In this document: piece by piece, positions 1 through 12,010 of the stretch
Layout: each line of letters opens with the position of its first letter
Numbering within the stretch: position 1 is the first letter of the stretch
Origin: PFL42 sp963789825
GTDB lineage: Bacteria > Chloroflexota > Anaerolineae > Anaerolineales > E44-bin32
Length of the DNA stretch: 64,000 bases
Reading direction: 5' to 3'
NCBI GenBank assembly: GCA_963789825.1
Contig: CAWBME010000007.1
Span: forward strand, 248,001 to 312,000
Position numbers and translations under genes: made by a program
Notes under the pieces: generated by a model
What the model was told of the DNA's origin: nothing
The model's input: only the letters and a program-made list of their open reading frames with translations
Database searches by the model: none

Positions 1-2414
<2,414 letters not shown>

Positions 2415-2584
2415 CTCACTACTCCGGAGAAAGTCCTGCCGCCAGCGCGAGGCCGCCTACCATCGCGGGATCGAGCCCTGCGACGTCCTGCTGGCGGGTG
2501 GACGGGGATCGATCGAGCCTGCAGTGACCCCTAGTCCATGAGTCAGAGAACCGGAAGGCGCCCGACCGAATGCTGATAGCGAAA

Positions 2585-2613
2585 GCGAGCGCCAGCCGGC
2601 GCCGGTCGCTCGC
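2585..2613. terminator. Hairpin between convergent genes
   Basis: Arms GCGAGCG and CGCTCGC enclose a nested CCGGCGCCGG palindrome. It lies between the end of the topoisomerase gene and the end of the first LysM-M23 gene, so it can end transcription from both sides. There is no clear T tract. Confidence 0.45.
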
Positions 2614-2636
2614 GGGTTAGGTCCCGGGCAGGACGA

Positions 2637-4146
2637 TCAAGGAGCCGTTGACGGCGGCGCCGGGGTGGCCCCATCCGGCAGGACATACAAGATGCGATTG
2701 CTGGCGGTGGTGCAGGTGCACGCCTCAACCGTCTTGGAGCCGCGGGTTAGTGTCCCGAGGTAGGGCTCACTGCCATCGGCAGCCACCCAGCCATCGAGCA
2801 CGAAGGGCAGCGCGCCGCCGGCCGGAAGCCACTCGCCATTGAAGCGGCGGCCGAGGTGGAAGTGGGTGCCGGTGGCCTGGCCGCCCTCACATGACGGATG
2901 CCCCAGCCGGTCGCCGGCTTGCACCTCAGTTCCCACTGCAATTCGATCCTGCTCGGCGATGTGAAAGAAGAGCAGCACCCAACCCGTGCGCGGGTCGCCG
3001 TCGCCGTCGAGATCCAGCTCGACCATGGCTTCCTCGCTGCGCGTGATCACGCCAGGGGCCGGCGCGGCGACCCACTCGCCGGACCAGGCGCAGCCTCCTT
3101 CCATGGCCGGAGGGGCAAAATCCAGCGCTCCCAGCGGCAGGCTGTTGCCCCAGGTGGAATGCGGCCCGCCGGTGAAATCCCAGATCCGGTTGGGCAGGAA
3201 GGGAAGCGCCAGCGCAGGCTGTTGTAGGTTGCCCGGAATCAGGTCGAGGGCAACCTCGGACGGTGCAGCTCCCCAGAGGGATTGGTAGGTGGCAGCCAGG
3301 CCCTGCGGGCCAACCGCCTCCTCAAAGTCCACCGTACCCGACATCGCCGCAAAGAGATTCTGGACGGCAACGGACCCGGCGTTCTGGTACGAGTCCGGGC
3401 GGGCGAGCAACCCGTCAGCGAGCTCGAACTCCCGCAATCCGCCGGTGCGCCAACCGTAGAATCCGTCATTCAGCCGTTCGGCCGCCCAAATCAGCTGGCG
3501 GTAGAGGCCACGGTAGCGCGGATTCTCGTAGCCCAACGGGTAGGTCAGATCCATCTCATCCGGGAACGGCTGGCTGAGCGCCTGAGTTCTGATGCTCGAG
3601 CAGCGTCAGCAGCAGCCGGGGATGGATGGAGTAATTGCGGGCGACGACATCGATCACCTCCCACGCCGGGCGCTCACGTCGGAAGGCGTAGTCCGAGATG
3701 GTGCTCAGAAATCCTGGGCGTTTCTGAATCTCAGCCCGCGCGTCGAAGCCAATCGCCGTCGGGCCATTGACCACTTCGCTGTCTGGAAGGCTGTGGAAGG
3801 GCGTAGTGGTCAGCGGCAGGTAATAAGCCGGCACCTGCATCGGCAACCCAGCGGGCAAGGTCGTGGTCGAAGCCAGGCCGGGATTGGCGTCGAGGACCTC
3901 GGCGACGGTGGTGTTGAAGTGAGCCGCCACGGCCGGCAACGTGTCTCCACTCTGGGCGACATATGGCAGCACTTCCCCGGGCGGAAACGGCCCGCGCGTT
4001 GGAAGCGGAGTGGCTCCGCTGGCAATCTCATCGGGGGGCGTCGGCGGGATCGGCGGGAGAACGGGCTGCGGCGCGGCGCAAGCTCCAGCCAACGCGACCA
4101 GCACGGCGGCAGCCGTCAAGCGTAGAAGCAATCCCCGGAGGCTCAT
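2637..4146 (-). CDS. LysM-M23 peptidase lipoprotein, copy 1 (frameshifted)
   Basis: Predicted exported peptidoglycan-binding protein with an M23-type metallopeptidase domain. It starts at 4146 with a signal peptide and lipobox LAGAC. A Pro-rich linker and one LysM repeat (YVAQSGDTLPAVAAHFN) follow, then a region shared with the two next genes, then the M23 core. The zinc-ligand pattern is complete: GGPHS, the Asp of GALDFAPP, and the His of TGTHFHL. One extra base near 3587 splits it. The first frame ends after LLEHQNSGAQP, and the second continues in step with the paralogs at MDLTYPLGYENP. Its start overlaps the stop of copy 2 by ATGA, so it is last in a tight operon. It may trim or remodel peptidoglycan; a purely structural role is possible. 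Confidence 0.82.
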
Positions 4147-5723
4147 CGGCTGATGTGGGATCCCTGGCTGGCGGAGGTGGATGCGGTGACGAGCTGGTCG
4201 TCCTTGACCAGGGTCCCCTGGTACGGCTTGCTGCCGGCCTGCACCCTCCAACCACTGAGCGTGAGGGGAAGCGGGCCGTCGGCCAGCACCCACTCGCCGT
4301 TGTACTTGCGGGCCAGATGCAGGTGTGTTCCCGTGGCGACGCCGCCTTCGCAAGACGGATGACCGAGCAGGTCACCCTCCTCGAGGAAGTCGCCCACCTG
4401 CACCCGCCCGGTGTTGGCGACATGCAGGTAGAGCAGCGTCCAGCCCGTCTGCTCCCGCCCATCGCCGTCCAGGTCCAGCACCACTACGCCGTTCCCGCTG
4501 CGCACGACAAGACCCGGCGCGGCGGCGACAATCCACTCGGTCGAGTCGACACAGCCTGGCTGGAGCGATGGCGGAGCGAAGTCGATCGCCGCCCAGGCGC
4601 TCTCACGCTCCCACGCGCCGTGAGGTCCCCCGGTGTAGGCCCAGGTGCGTCCGGGCAGGAAGGGAAGGATGACTGCCGGCTGCGCGACGCCGGGCTCGTA
4701 GATCAGGAACTCGTTCTCAAACGGATCCCCGAACAGGGCGGCGTACGTCCGGGCGAACCCTTCGCCGCCAACCTCCCGCGTCCAGGAGGCGGGATCCAGT
4801 CCGAGGGAGAAGTAGCGCTGCAGTGCCACGGTTCCGGCGTTCAGGGAGGGATCCAGCCGCAGCCGGCTACCCTCGACAAAGGTCAGGTCCGTCAGCGTTC
4901 CTGCGCGCCATCCGTAGTAGCCGTTCCCCAATTCGTTGGCCGCCCAGGTCAGCTGACGGAACAGGCCGCGGGCGTCCGGGCTGACGTGTCCGAGCGGGTA
5001 CTCGAGCGCATCGCCCGCCGGCCGCGCGGCGTCCCGCACCCAGCCGGATTCGTGTTCCAGCAGCGCCAGGAGCAGACGCGGGTTGACCGCATTGTCGCGC
5101 GCCACCTGGGCGACGATCTCCGGCCCGCGGATAGACCGACTGCCGACGGTCTCCTGATGGCGGCACAGGTATCCGCCAGCTGTGGCGCAGTAGCCCTCGA
5201 CGTCGAACTCAGCCGCGTTGAGCGAGAAGATCAATTCGCTGTCCGGCAGCAAGCGCTCCGACGGACCGGTCGAGGCCAGACGTCGCGGCAGGATCAGCTG
5301 GACACCCGGATCGATCAGACGGTCAAGACCGGCTGGAGCGGCGCCTTGCAGCGTGATGTCCTCGGGCACGACACCGAACCGCGCCGCCACCGCACGCAGA
5401 GTGTCACCCGGCTGGGCAAGGTACAAGATCTGCTCGGACTCGGGCAACACCCCGATGGTCGGGGTCGCCGGGAAGGTTGGCGAGGCGACAGGTTCCGTCG
5501 GCTCAGGCGTCGACGTGGAAGTGGCGACAGGCGTGGTCGGGGGACTCGTGGCCGCGGGCAGCGTTGGCGGCGAGGCTGCGGTCGACTCGGGGGGCGGCCC
5601 GCCGGATCCAATTCCCCCGCCGACGGGGACATCGGCGCGTGCGCATGCCAAGCCCGCCAGCAGCAGCGCCAACGCCACGGCCAGCCATGATCGAGTCCGG
5701 AGAGGGGACGAGTGTACCGCCAT
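4143..5723 (-). CDS. LysM-M23 peptidase lipoprotein, copy 2
   Basis: Intact 526-residue member of the tandem set. The N-terminus is a signal peptide ending near Cys27 (LLAGLAC; a poor lipobox, so either lipoprotein or ordinary secretion). A Thr/Pro-rich linker (residues about 35-80) leads to a LysM motif (YLAQPGDTLRAVAARFG), then a helical middle domain with NPRLLLALLEHESGW, then the M23 domain with GGPHG, AAIDFAPP, LYLHV and GTHLHL. The middle LLxLLEHxSGW block recurs in all three copies and resembles lysozyme-like or peptidoglycan-binding folds, but I do not assign it. The gap from the stop of copy 3 is 2 bp. Confidence 0.86.
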   Translation of the reverse strand: MAVHSSPLRTRSWLAVALALLLAGLACARADVPVGGGIGSGGPPPESTAASPPTLPAATSPPTTPVATSTSTPEPTEPVASPTFPATPTIGVLPESEQILYLAQPGDTLRAVAARFGVVPEDITLQGAAPAGLDRLIDPGVQLILPRRLASTGPSERLLPDSELIFSLNAAEFDVEGYCATAGGYLCRHQETVGSRSIRGPEIVAQVARDNAVNPRLLLALLEHESGWVRDAARPAGDALEYPLGHVSPDARGLFRQLTWAANELGNGYYGWRAGTLTDLTFVEGSRLRLDPSLNAGTVALQRYFSLGLDPASWTREVGGEGFARTYAALFGDPFENEFLIYEPGVAQPAVILPFLPGRTWAYTGGPHGAWERESAWAAIDFAPPSLQPGCVDSTEWIVAAAPGLVVRSGNGVVVLDLDGDGREQTGWTLLYLHVANTGRVQVGDFLEEGDLLGHPSCEGGVATGTHLHLARKYNGEWVLADGPLPLTLSGWRVQAGSKPYQGTLVKDDQLVTASTSASQGSHISR

Positions 5724-5725
5724 GC

Positions 5726-7285
5726 TCAGCGTCCGACCTGATTCTCTTCATTGCGGCACGAGCAGGCTTCCAAACTGACCTCTCCCCGCTCCAACGTGCC
5801 ATCGTACTCGCGCCCGGTTCCGGAGGAGATCCAGCCATCGAGATCGAAGGGCAGATCGCCGTCAGCAGGAAGCCACTCGCCATTGTACTTGCGCGCCAGG
5901 TGCACGTGCGTTCCATCGGACACGCCACCTTCGCACGAGGGGTGTCCGATCCGATCCCCGGCCTTCAGCAGGCTGCCCACCGACACTCGATCGCGCGACT
6001 CGATGTGCATGTAGAGCAGGACCCACCCGGTCTGCTCGTAGCCGTCGCCGTCCAGATCGAGCAGCACCTCCCCCTCTCGCGAGCGCAACACCAGCCCATC
6101 AGCGGAAGCCGTGACCCATTCGTCGGAAAGCACGCATCCAAGCGCATTCCCCGGCGGTGCGAAATCCACCGCCGCCCAACCCGAGCCACTGCCCCACGCG
6201 CTGTGCGGGCCACCCGTGAAGGACCAGATCTTGCGAGGTTCGAACGGCAGCTGCAGTTCGGGTTGCTGCAGGTCCGGTGGAACTAACGGATCGAGCTCTA
6301 TGCCGAAAGGATCGCCGAACAAGCTCGCATAGGTCTGATCGAAGCCTCCCGGCTGAACGGCCTGCTCCCACTCTGGATACGGCAGCAAGGCGGCGAAGAA
6401 ACCCTGGATGGCGACTGTTGCGGCGTTGATCCCCGGCCCGGCGGGGACCGAACTGCCGTCGGGCAACGGGAAGGGACCGGCCCATCCGGCGCGCCAGCGG
6501 TAGTAGCCGAAGTTCACCAGGTTCGCCGCCCAGGACAGTTGCGAATACAGCCCGGTGTTGGCGGTATTCACGTACCCGAGCGGATACGTTCGCTCCGCCT
6601 CCGAAGGCGAGCGATTGGTCAGCCAACCGGACTGGTGTTCCAGCAGTGCCAGCAGCACACGCGGCGCCACCGAATACTGCTCGGCGACGCGCTGGACGAT
6701 TTGGTGGCCGCCAAGCAGCTGGCCGTCGACTTCCTCACGGTAGAAGGAGAGGTAGCCAGAATGCGGCGCGAGATCGGACTCAACGTTCGAGTACACCGCT
6801 GGTGGCCCGTATACCAGTCCCGAATCGGGGAGGATCTTGAACGAAGGGCCTGTCGGTCGAAGGCTGGGCGGGGGGATTACCAGCGAAGACCACACGGGCA
6901 GCCAGTCCACGGAAACCAGCCCATTCCATTGGGCGATCAGCGCCGGGCTGACGCCGAAGCTCGAGGCGATCAGGCTGAGGTTGTCGCCCGGCTGGACAAC
7001 GTACTGCTCGGTTTCGGTGCGGATGGGAGGCGGCGTGCGGATCGCATCCGGCGTAGGCGTGGGATACGGCTGGCCCGGGATGTGCGTGGGGCTGATGCCG
7101 GCGAGCGGCGGCAAGGTGGAGGTTGCGGTCGGCGCAGCCTGTCCCGACGGCGTTCCAGACCCGGCCGGCCCGAGCTCGGCCGTCCACGGGGCAATCACGC
7201 GTTCCGCCACCGCAGCCGGCCCTGGTGTGCAAGCGGCCATCCCCGCGCCCAGCAGGATCCACACGCCGAGATGGATCGACTTCAT
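5726..7285 (-). CDS. LysM-M23 peptidase lipoprotein, copy 3
   Basis: First of the three paralogs in the operon. The start at 7285 (MKSIHLGVWILLGAG) is chosen because it gives a signal peptide with lipobox GMAAC and an ATGA overlap with the upstream GNAT gene. Layout: Pro/Thr linker, LysM (YVVQPGDNLSLIASSFG), the shared middle region with RVLLALLEHQSGW, then M23 with GGPHS, AAVDFAPP, LYMHI and GTHVHLARKYNGEW, so all zinc ligands are kept. The protein ends in a short tail with two Cys (EACSCRNEE), a pair also present near the end of copy 1. It probably acts on peptidoglycan outside the cytoplasmic membrane. Confidence 0.86.
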   Translation of the reverse strand: MKSIHLGVWILLGAGMAACTPGPAAVAERVIAPWTAELGPAGSGTPSGQAAPTATSTLPPLAGISPTHIPGQPYPTPTPDAIRTPPPIRTETEQYVVQPGDNLSLIASSFGVSPALIAQWNGLVSVDWLPVWSSLVIPPPSLRPTGPSFKILPDSGLVYGPPAVYSNVESDLAPHSGYLSFYREEVDGQLLGGHQIVQRVAEQYSVAPRVLLALLEHQSGWLTNRSPSEAERTYPLGYVNTANTGLYSQLSWAANLVNFGYYRWRAGWAGPFPLPDGSSVPAGPGINAATVAIQGFFAALLPYPEWEQAVQPGGFDQTYASLFGDPFGIELDPLVPPDLQQPELQLPFEPRKIWSFTGGPHSAWGSGSGWAAVDFAPPGNALGCVLSDEWVTASADGLVLRSREGEVLLDLDGDGYEQTGWVLLYMHIESRDRVSVGSLLKAGDRIGHPSCEGGVSDGTHVHLARKYNGEWLPADGDLPFDLDGWISSGTGREYDGTLERGEVSLEACSCRNEENQVGR

Positions 7286-7788
7286 TGCAGCCGGGTGGCG
7301 GGCGTCAGCGGCTTCTCGAGCACATACGAGGGCTCGTGCACATGGCACACCCGCCCCTGATGGTCGAGATACGCCCACTCGCCACGGTCGCGGCCAGTCA
7401 CCGTGTAGCCCAACCGCTGGTACAAGGCAAGCGCAGGCTGGTTGGCGAGTGCAACGGCAAGCAGCGCCTTGCCGCAGCCGCGCTGGCGCAGGATAGTCTC
7501 GGCCTCCGTCACCAGGCGCGTGCCGATCCCCCGGTTGCGATAGGGCGGCCGAACGCGGAAGGCATGCAGGTAGCCGTAGCGCCCGCCTCTCTCACCCGAT
7601 TTGTCCGTACCCCGGAATTGAACGAATAGCTGCCCGACGACCAACCCCTCGACCTCCGCCACCAGCAGCGCCCGCTGACCGCGCCGCGCCTCGTCCATCG
7701 CCCGGCGGTAGACCTGGCGAAAATGCCGGTACTCGCCGTCCCACTCCAGAGCCGGCAGATCGGCCTCGCATCCTATCCGGATCGTCAC
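7282..7788 (-). CDS. GNAT-family N-acetyltransferase
   Basis: 168-residue protein of the GCN5 acetyltransferase fold. The acetyl-CoA loop is seen as RVRPPYRNRGIGTRLV, followed by ANQPALALYQRLGY, the usual C-terminal signature. The start is taken as GTG at 7788, because residues upstream in this frame are antisense to the neighbouring gene and lack GNAT character. It lies 19 bp after the nucleotidyltransferase gene and overlaps the next lipoprotein start by ATGA, so it is co-transcribed with both. The substrate is unknown. Confidence 0.8.
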   Translation of the reverse strand: MTIRIGCEADLPALEWDGEYRHFRQVYRRAMDEARRGQRALLVAEVEGLVVGQLFVQFRGTDKSGERGGRYGYLHAFRVRPPYRNRGIGTRLVTEAETILRQRGCGKALLAVALANQPALALYQRLGYTVTGRDRGEWAYLDHQGRVCHVHEPSYVLEKPLTPATRLQ

Positions 7789-7807
7789 TGTGGCGAGACT
7801 GGCGGAT

Positions 7808-10438
7808 TCAGCCTGCAAGGCCCGCCTCCTCCGCCAGCAGCCGCTGCAAGATCCGTTCCTCGTCTTCCGACGCGGCGGCGGCGCCATCCAGCCTGGCGGC
7901 TCGCAACTGGCTGAGGATCCGCCGGTAGGCCGGTCCTGGACGCAAACCGAGCGCGCGCAGCCTGGCGCCGTCGGTTTGCGGGCGTACACGCCGCCACTGG
8001 CGGAGGTAGTGATCGACGGCGCGCGCGAGCGCCGTGGCCGGCATCGCCAACCAGGCAACCACCAGCGCGGCTTCGGGGACGGCCTCCAGGTCTTCGACCA
8101 GCTGGCTCGGGGGCTCGTCCCCCTCCCAGCCGAGCCCCACCCGTCCCAGTTGGTTTGCCTGCCGGGCAACGTCGGCGATCCCGGCCGGGAGATGCAGCCG
8201 GAGGACCACGCGTTGCACCGAGTCGTCCTCCTGGCGGAACAGCCAGAGCCCGTAGACCAGGGTTTCGAGGTCAGGGAGCCGCTCAAGCTCCCAGGCGGTC
8301 GGTGGCGAGAAGGCGCAGGCGTCGGCGAGCCTGTCTGTCAGCCAGTCATCCCATCCGAGCGAGGGATCGATGGCCTCAAGCACGCCGAGTTCACCCATGC
8401 GGGCCATGGCGTTGGCCGCCGTCGATTCGGGGAACACACTCAGCAGTTCTGCCCGCAGGCGTTCCCCGCTCACCCGCGCCAGCAGCGCGAGCGCTTGCTG
8501 CAGCAGCTCCATCGTGCGGGCTTCAATACCGAAGCCCAGCCGCTGCTCGAGGCGTACGGCGCGCAAGATACGCGTCGGATCATCGACGAAGCTGATCGAA
8601 TGCAGCACGCGGATGAGCCTGGCCTGCAAGTCCCGCCCCCCGCCCCACGGGTCGAGCAGCTGCCCGCGGAATGGGTCGTCGAGACGCAGGGCGAGCGTGT
8701 TGATGGTGAAGTCACGCCGATGCAGGTCGAGCTTGATCGAGCCGCGCTGCACGGAGGGCAGCGCGGTGGGATGCGTGTAGAACTCCGTGCGCGCCGCCAC
8801 CAGATCCAGCCCGGCGGGGAGATCGACCGCACTGGCGCCGGCCGGGGACACGGCCTGGCGCAGGCGGCGATCCTCAGGGTCGATGGACCACTTGGCGGTG
8901 CCGAAGCGAGCATGGCTGCTGACCTTGCCCCCGTAGCGCGCCGCCAGGGCGCGGGCCAGGCCAATGGCATCGCCTTCGACGACCAGGTCGAAGTCGACGG
9001 GCTCGAGACCGAGCAGCAGGTCGCGCACGAATCCGCCGACGATGTAGAGCGCCGCGCCTTGGGCCTCGGCCTGCTCCGCAACCAGCTGCAGCAATTGCAG
9101 GCGCGCTGCGGGCAGGGCCTGCTCCAGGCGGCGGACCCGCTGCGCGGCTTGCGGCTCACCCGGCTCAGCCGCCAGCGTCCTGAGCAGGTCGGTGCGGGTC
9201 ACGATGCCGATGATCTCGCCGCTGTCGCTGTCGGCCACAGGAACCTGACCCCAGTTGTGCTCGATCATCAATCGCTGCAAGTGCTGGATCGAGTCCTGGG
9301 GGACTACCACAAGCTCCCCGGCCTCCATCACCTCGCGCACGGGGCGGGCCGACATGTCGTGCGCCGCGGCGCGGTCCACCGCCCGGCGAGTGAGCAGGCC
9401 GATGACCCTGCCGTCTTCCACAACCGGATAGCCTTCGTGCCCGAAGCGCCGCATGCGTTCAGCCGCCTGGCCGACGGTGACCTCCGGGTCGAGCAGCTGC
9501 GGATCGCGCGACATGATCTCGCCCACCGTCAGGGCCGGCTGCACCAACCCTGGCAGGATCGACCACAGCTCCTCACAGACTTGCTCGCTGGTCTTGCCGC
9601 GGATGATGGCCGCCGCGGCACGGCCATGCCCGCCGCCGCCGAAGTGCGCCGCCACGCGCCCAACGTCGAGCAGGTCGGTCGTCGAGCGCGCCACCAGTTG
9701 CACGCTTCCATTCAAAGCGACGATCACGAACAAGCCCGCCGGATCGAACACGTCGCGCAGCTTGTGGGCGAGCGTCGAGATCTCGTCGACCAGCCCCTCG
9801 GCGTTGGCGCAGGCAACGACCATGGTCAGGCCGTGCACAGACGAGGTGCGCGCGTCGGCCAGCAGGCGCTCGTAGAGGCGGCGCTGCTCCGTCGAAAGCG
9901 GATGGTTGAGAAAATCGTCGGCCAGCTGCAGGCTGGCGCCGCCCTCTAGCAACCAGGCCGAGGCGCGCACGTCGCGCGGGGTCGTCCCAGCATAGGACAG
10001 CGAGCCGGTGTCCTCGTAGATGCCCAGCAGCAGCAGGGTCGCTCCCACCAGTTCCAGACTGCCGTCGCCGTCCTGCAGGCTTTCCACCAGCAGCGTCGTC
10101 GTGGCCCCCACGGCTTCGATCGATCGCGGCCAGTCCTGATCGACGGCCGGGTCAAGCGGGTGATGGTCGATGATCTGGACTTTGGTGGCACGCCCCATGC
10201 CGCGCAGCGAGGGCAGCGCCTGGGTATCGACCAGGAGCGCGGACTCGACGGGCTGGCGCGGCAGATCGTCCGCTTCGACGAAGGGCAATTGATCCCCGTA
10301 TAGCGTGAGAAAGGCTCGCACGTTGCGGTTGACGCGCCGCGGAAGAACGGCCAGCGCGCCGGGCTGCAGCCGGCTGGCAGCGTATAGTGCCGCAACCGCA
10401 TCGAAATCGGCCTGCTCGTGAGTCAGAATGACTTGCAT
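7808..10438 (-). CDS. DHH phosphoesterase - CBS pair - tRNA nucleotidyltransferase fusion
   Basis: 876-residue multidomain protein. Residues 1 to about 160 are a DHH phosphoesterase with DHH in KVQIIDHHPLD. About 215-300 is a DHHA1-type domain with HFGGGGHGRAAAA. About 310-430 hold two CBS domains (MSRDPQLL and VREVMEAGELVV). From about 460 to the end is a class II poly(A) polymerase/CCA-adding domain with the GGFVRDLLLG head, the catalytic DFD, RRDFTINTLA and DDPTRILRAVRLEQRL. This architecture is known in several lineages, where such enzymes add A or CCA to tRNA 3' ends; which activity applies here cannot be read from sequence. The start at 10438 (MQVILTHEQADFDA) is the first Met that opens the DHH fold. 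The gene is downstream of, and in the same direction as, a solute-binding lipoprotein. Confidence 0.9.
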   Translation of the reverse strand: MQVILTHEQADFDAVAALYAASRLQPGALAVLPRRVNRNVRAFLTLYGDQLPFVEADDLPRQPVESALLVDTQALPSLRGMGRATKVQIIDHHPLDPAVDQDWPRSIEAVGATTTLLVESLQDGDGSLELVGATLLLLGIYEDTGSLSYAGTTPRDVRASAWLLEGGASLQLADDFLNHPLSTEQRRLYERLLADARTSSVHGLTMVVACANAEGLVDEISTLAHKLRDVFDPAGLFVIVALNGSVQLVARSTTDLLDVGRVAAHFGGGGHGRAAAAIIRGKTSEQVCEELWSILPGLVQPALTVGEIMSRDPQLLDPEVTVGQAAERMRRFGHEGYPVVEDGRVIGLLTRRAVDRAAAHDMSARPVREVMEAGELVVVPQDSIQHLQRLMIEHNWGQVPVADSDSGEIIGIVTRTDLLRTLAAEPGEPQAAQRVRRLEQALPAARLQLLQLVAEQAEAQGAALYIVGGFVRDLLLGLEPVDFDLVVEGDAIGLARALAARYGGKVSSHARFGTAKWSIDPEDRRLRQAVSPAGASAVDLPAGLDLVAARTEFYTHPTALPSVQRGSIKLDLHRRDFTINTLALRLDDPFRGQLLDPWGGGRDLQARLIRVLHSISFVDDPTRILRAVRLEQRLGFGIEARTMELLQQALALLARVSGERLRAELLSVFPESTAANAMARMGELGVLEAIDPSLGWDDWLTDRLADACAFSPPTAWELERLPDLETLVYGLWLFRQEDDSVQRVVLRLHLPAGIADVARQANQLGRVGLGWEGDEPPSQLVEDLEAVPEAALVVAWLAMPATALARAVDHYLRQWRRVRPQTDGARLRALGLRPGPAYRRILSQLRAARLDGAAAASEDEERILQRLLAEEAGLAG

Positions 10439-10613
10439 TCCCGCAACCGCAATCCTGCTAACACCCGGCCGGCTGCGCGGATTATACATCCCGCCCCTTT
10501 GCCGGACAGGATAGCGGACGACGGCAAGCGCCAGGGCGAATGGCAGCGCCGGTCCCGCCCAGCGGGCCGAAAGGGGCGCGCTCGACGACTCTTGCCTTGG
10601 GAGCAGCCACGGA

Positions 10614-11952
10614 CTAGGGAGCGGGAGGCGACGGCTGCAGGCGCAGGGTTTCCACTGCCCGCCGCCATGCCGATTCCGGTTCACCCGACTGGTGCGCCAC
10701 CAGCCTCGAAGCGCGCTCCAACGGCGCGACGAACGCCTCCAGGCCGCGGGCCAGCGGGAAGGGTGTGTTCGCCGCCAGGATCGCACGCGCCCGGGCGGCT
10801 ATGCCGGATACCTCTCCGGCCTCGGCCAAGACGGGGAGATGCATCGCGCCCTGGATGGCGCTTCGCTCGAGTTGGGCTTCGGGTGAGAGCATCAGCTGGA
10901 CGAACGCCCAGGACGCCTCAGCGTCTTCGACGCTCAACCCTGAACGCAGGTAGGCATTCAGCGTCCAGGTGTAGCCGGAAAGCGGCTTCCCGGTCTCGCC
11001 ATACAGCGGCCAGTCGTCTAAGGAGGCCGGCTGCCCCAGGGAGCGCTCGATGCGCGGCAGGTGCTCCGCCGATTCCACCAACCAGCCAGCCTCCCCGCCC
11101 AGGAAGGCCTTCAGATCGGCCTGCGGATCCGAGCCGATCCTTCCAATCCTGGCCATGCGCTGCAGCAGCCTTAGCCAGCAGACACCGACGGCCTCGTCGA
11201 CCTGGAGGCTCGAGTCCACCAGCATCAGGGTTCCACCGCAGGCGGACATGAACGGCATCGAGGAGCGCATTTCCAGGTCGAGCACCAGGCCGGCCTTGCC
11301 GGGCAACTCGTCCGCGCGCTGGCGCATCATCTCGACGCTGGGCGCCCCATCGGGCAGGATGGCCGGGTTGCGGTACAGCAGCATGCCCTGCAGTTCGATC
11401 GGGACCCCGAGCACCCGGTCGCCATCCTCAACCTGCGTCCAGGCGATCGGCAAGAGGGCGCCCCGCAGGTTCGGGGAGATGCGCTCGGTCACTGCCTGCG
11501 TTAGTCCCGCGTCGAACAGCTCTGTTGCCCAGGAAGAGGGGGCCAGGAGAATTGTCGGGCCGTCCGGCTCGAGCGCCTGCGTGCGCACCGTCGCGTGGAA
11601 CTCCGCGGTCGGGATGTAGCGCAAGGAGGTCTCCACCCCCGGGTGCCGCTCGCCGAATTGGGCGAGCAGATCAGCCAGCCAGGACGTCTCGGCCGGCGGC
11701 CAGTCCATCCACACCACCACCCTTCCTCGCAACGGGTCACGTGGCGCCTCATTCGGCGCGACCCCCGGTGTGGCCGATGGCTGACGAGTGGGCACCGCGC
11801 TGAGGCGTGAGCCCGGGGGTGCTGGCCGGCTGACATGCGGCGATGGCGAGCGCCGCCAACAGCGCCGCCTGCCGCGCACGTCGTCCGGACCCTGAGAATG
11901 AAAGTCGACCGATGGCAGACCAGCGGTCGATGAGCCCACGAACGGAGGCCAT
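10614..11952 (-). CDS. ABC-type sugar-like extracellular solute-binding lipoprotein (frameshifted)
   Basis: Predicted family 1 extracellular solute-binding protein. The N-terminus at 11952 has a basic segment, a hydrophobic stretch and lipobox AIAAC. After a Thr/Pro-rich linker the frame shifts (net +1, between about 11750 and 11830). The mature domain then runs from RVVVWMDWPPAETSWL to the stop at 10614, with the typical early GRVVVW strand, an ILLAPSSWATELFDAG ligand-site region and a C-terminal LMLSPEAQ block. No permease or ATPase genes adjoin it, so its transporter is elsewhere or it is an orphan receptor. The ligand is unknown. Confidence 0.75.
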
Positions 11953-11996
11953 GCCGCGAGTTTACCACGCAGGTCCGGCGACCCAGACCGCGCCGG

Positions 11997-12002
11997 TATA
12001 AT
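11997..12002 (+). promoter_or_regulatory. -10 box of lipM, leaderless arrangement
   Basis: A perfect TATAAT lies 8 bp before the ATG of lipM, and no ribosome-binding site lies between. Transcription would start at or next to the start codon. No good -35 box is seen. Confidence 0.55.
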
Positions 12003-12010
12003 CGGCCGCA

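Noticed and set aside
3963..5690. 575-residue plus-strand open frame
   Set aside because: Antisense of the LysM-M23 genes, with Arg/Gly-rich composition and no motif.
7790..9949. 719-residue plus-strand open frame
   Set aside because: Antisense of the DHH-CBS-nucleotidyltransferase gene.
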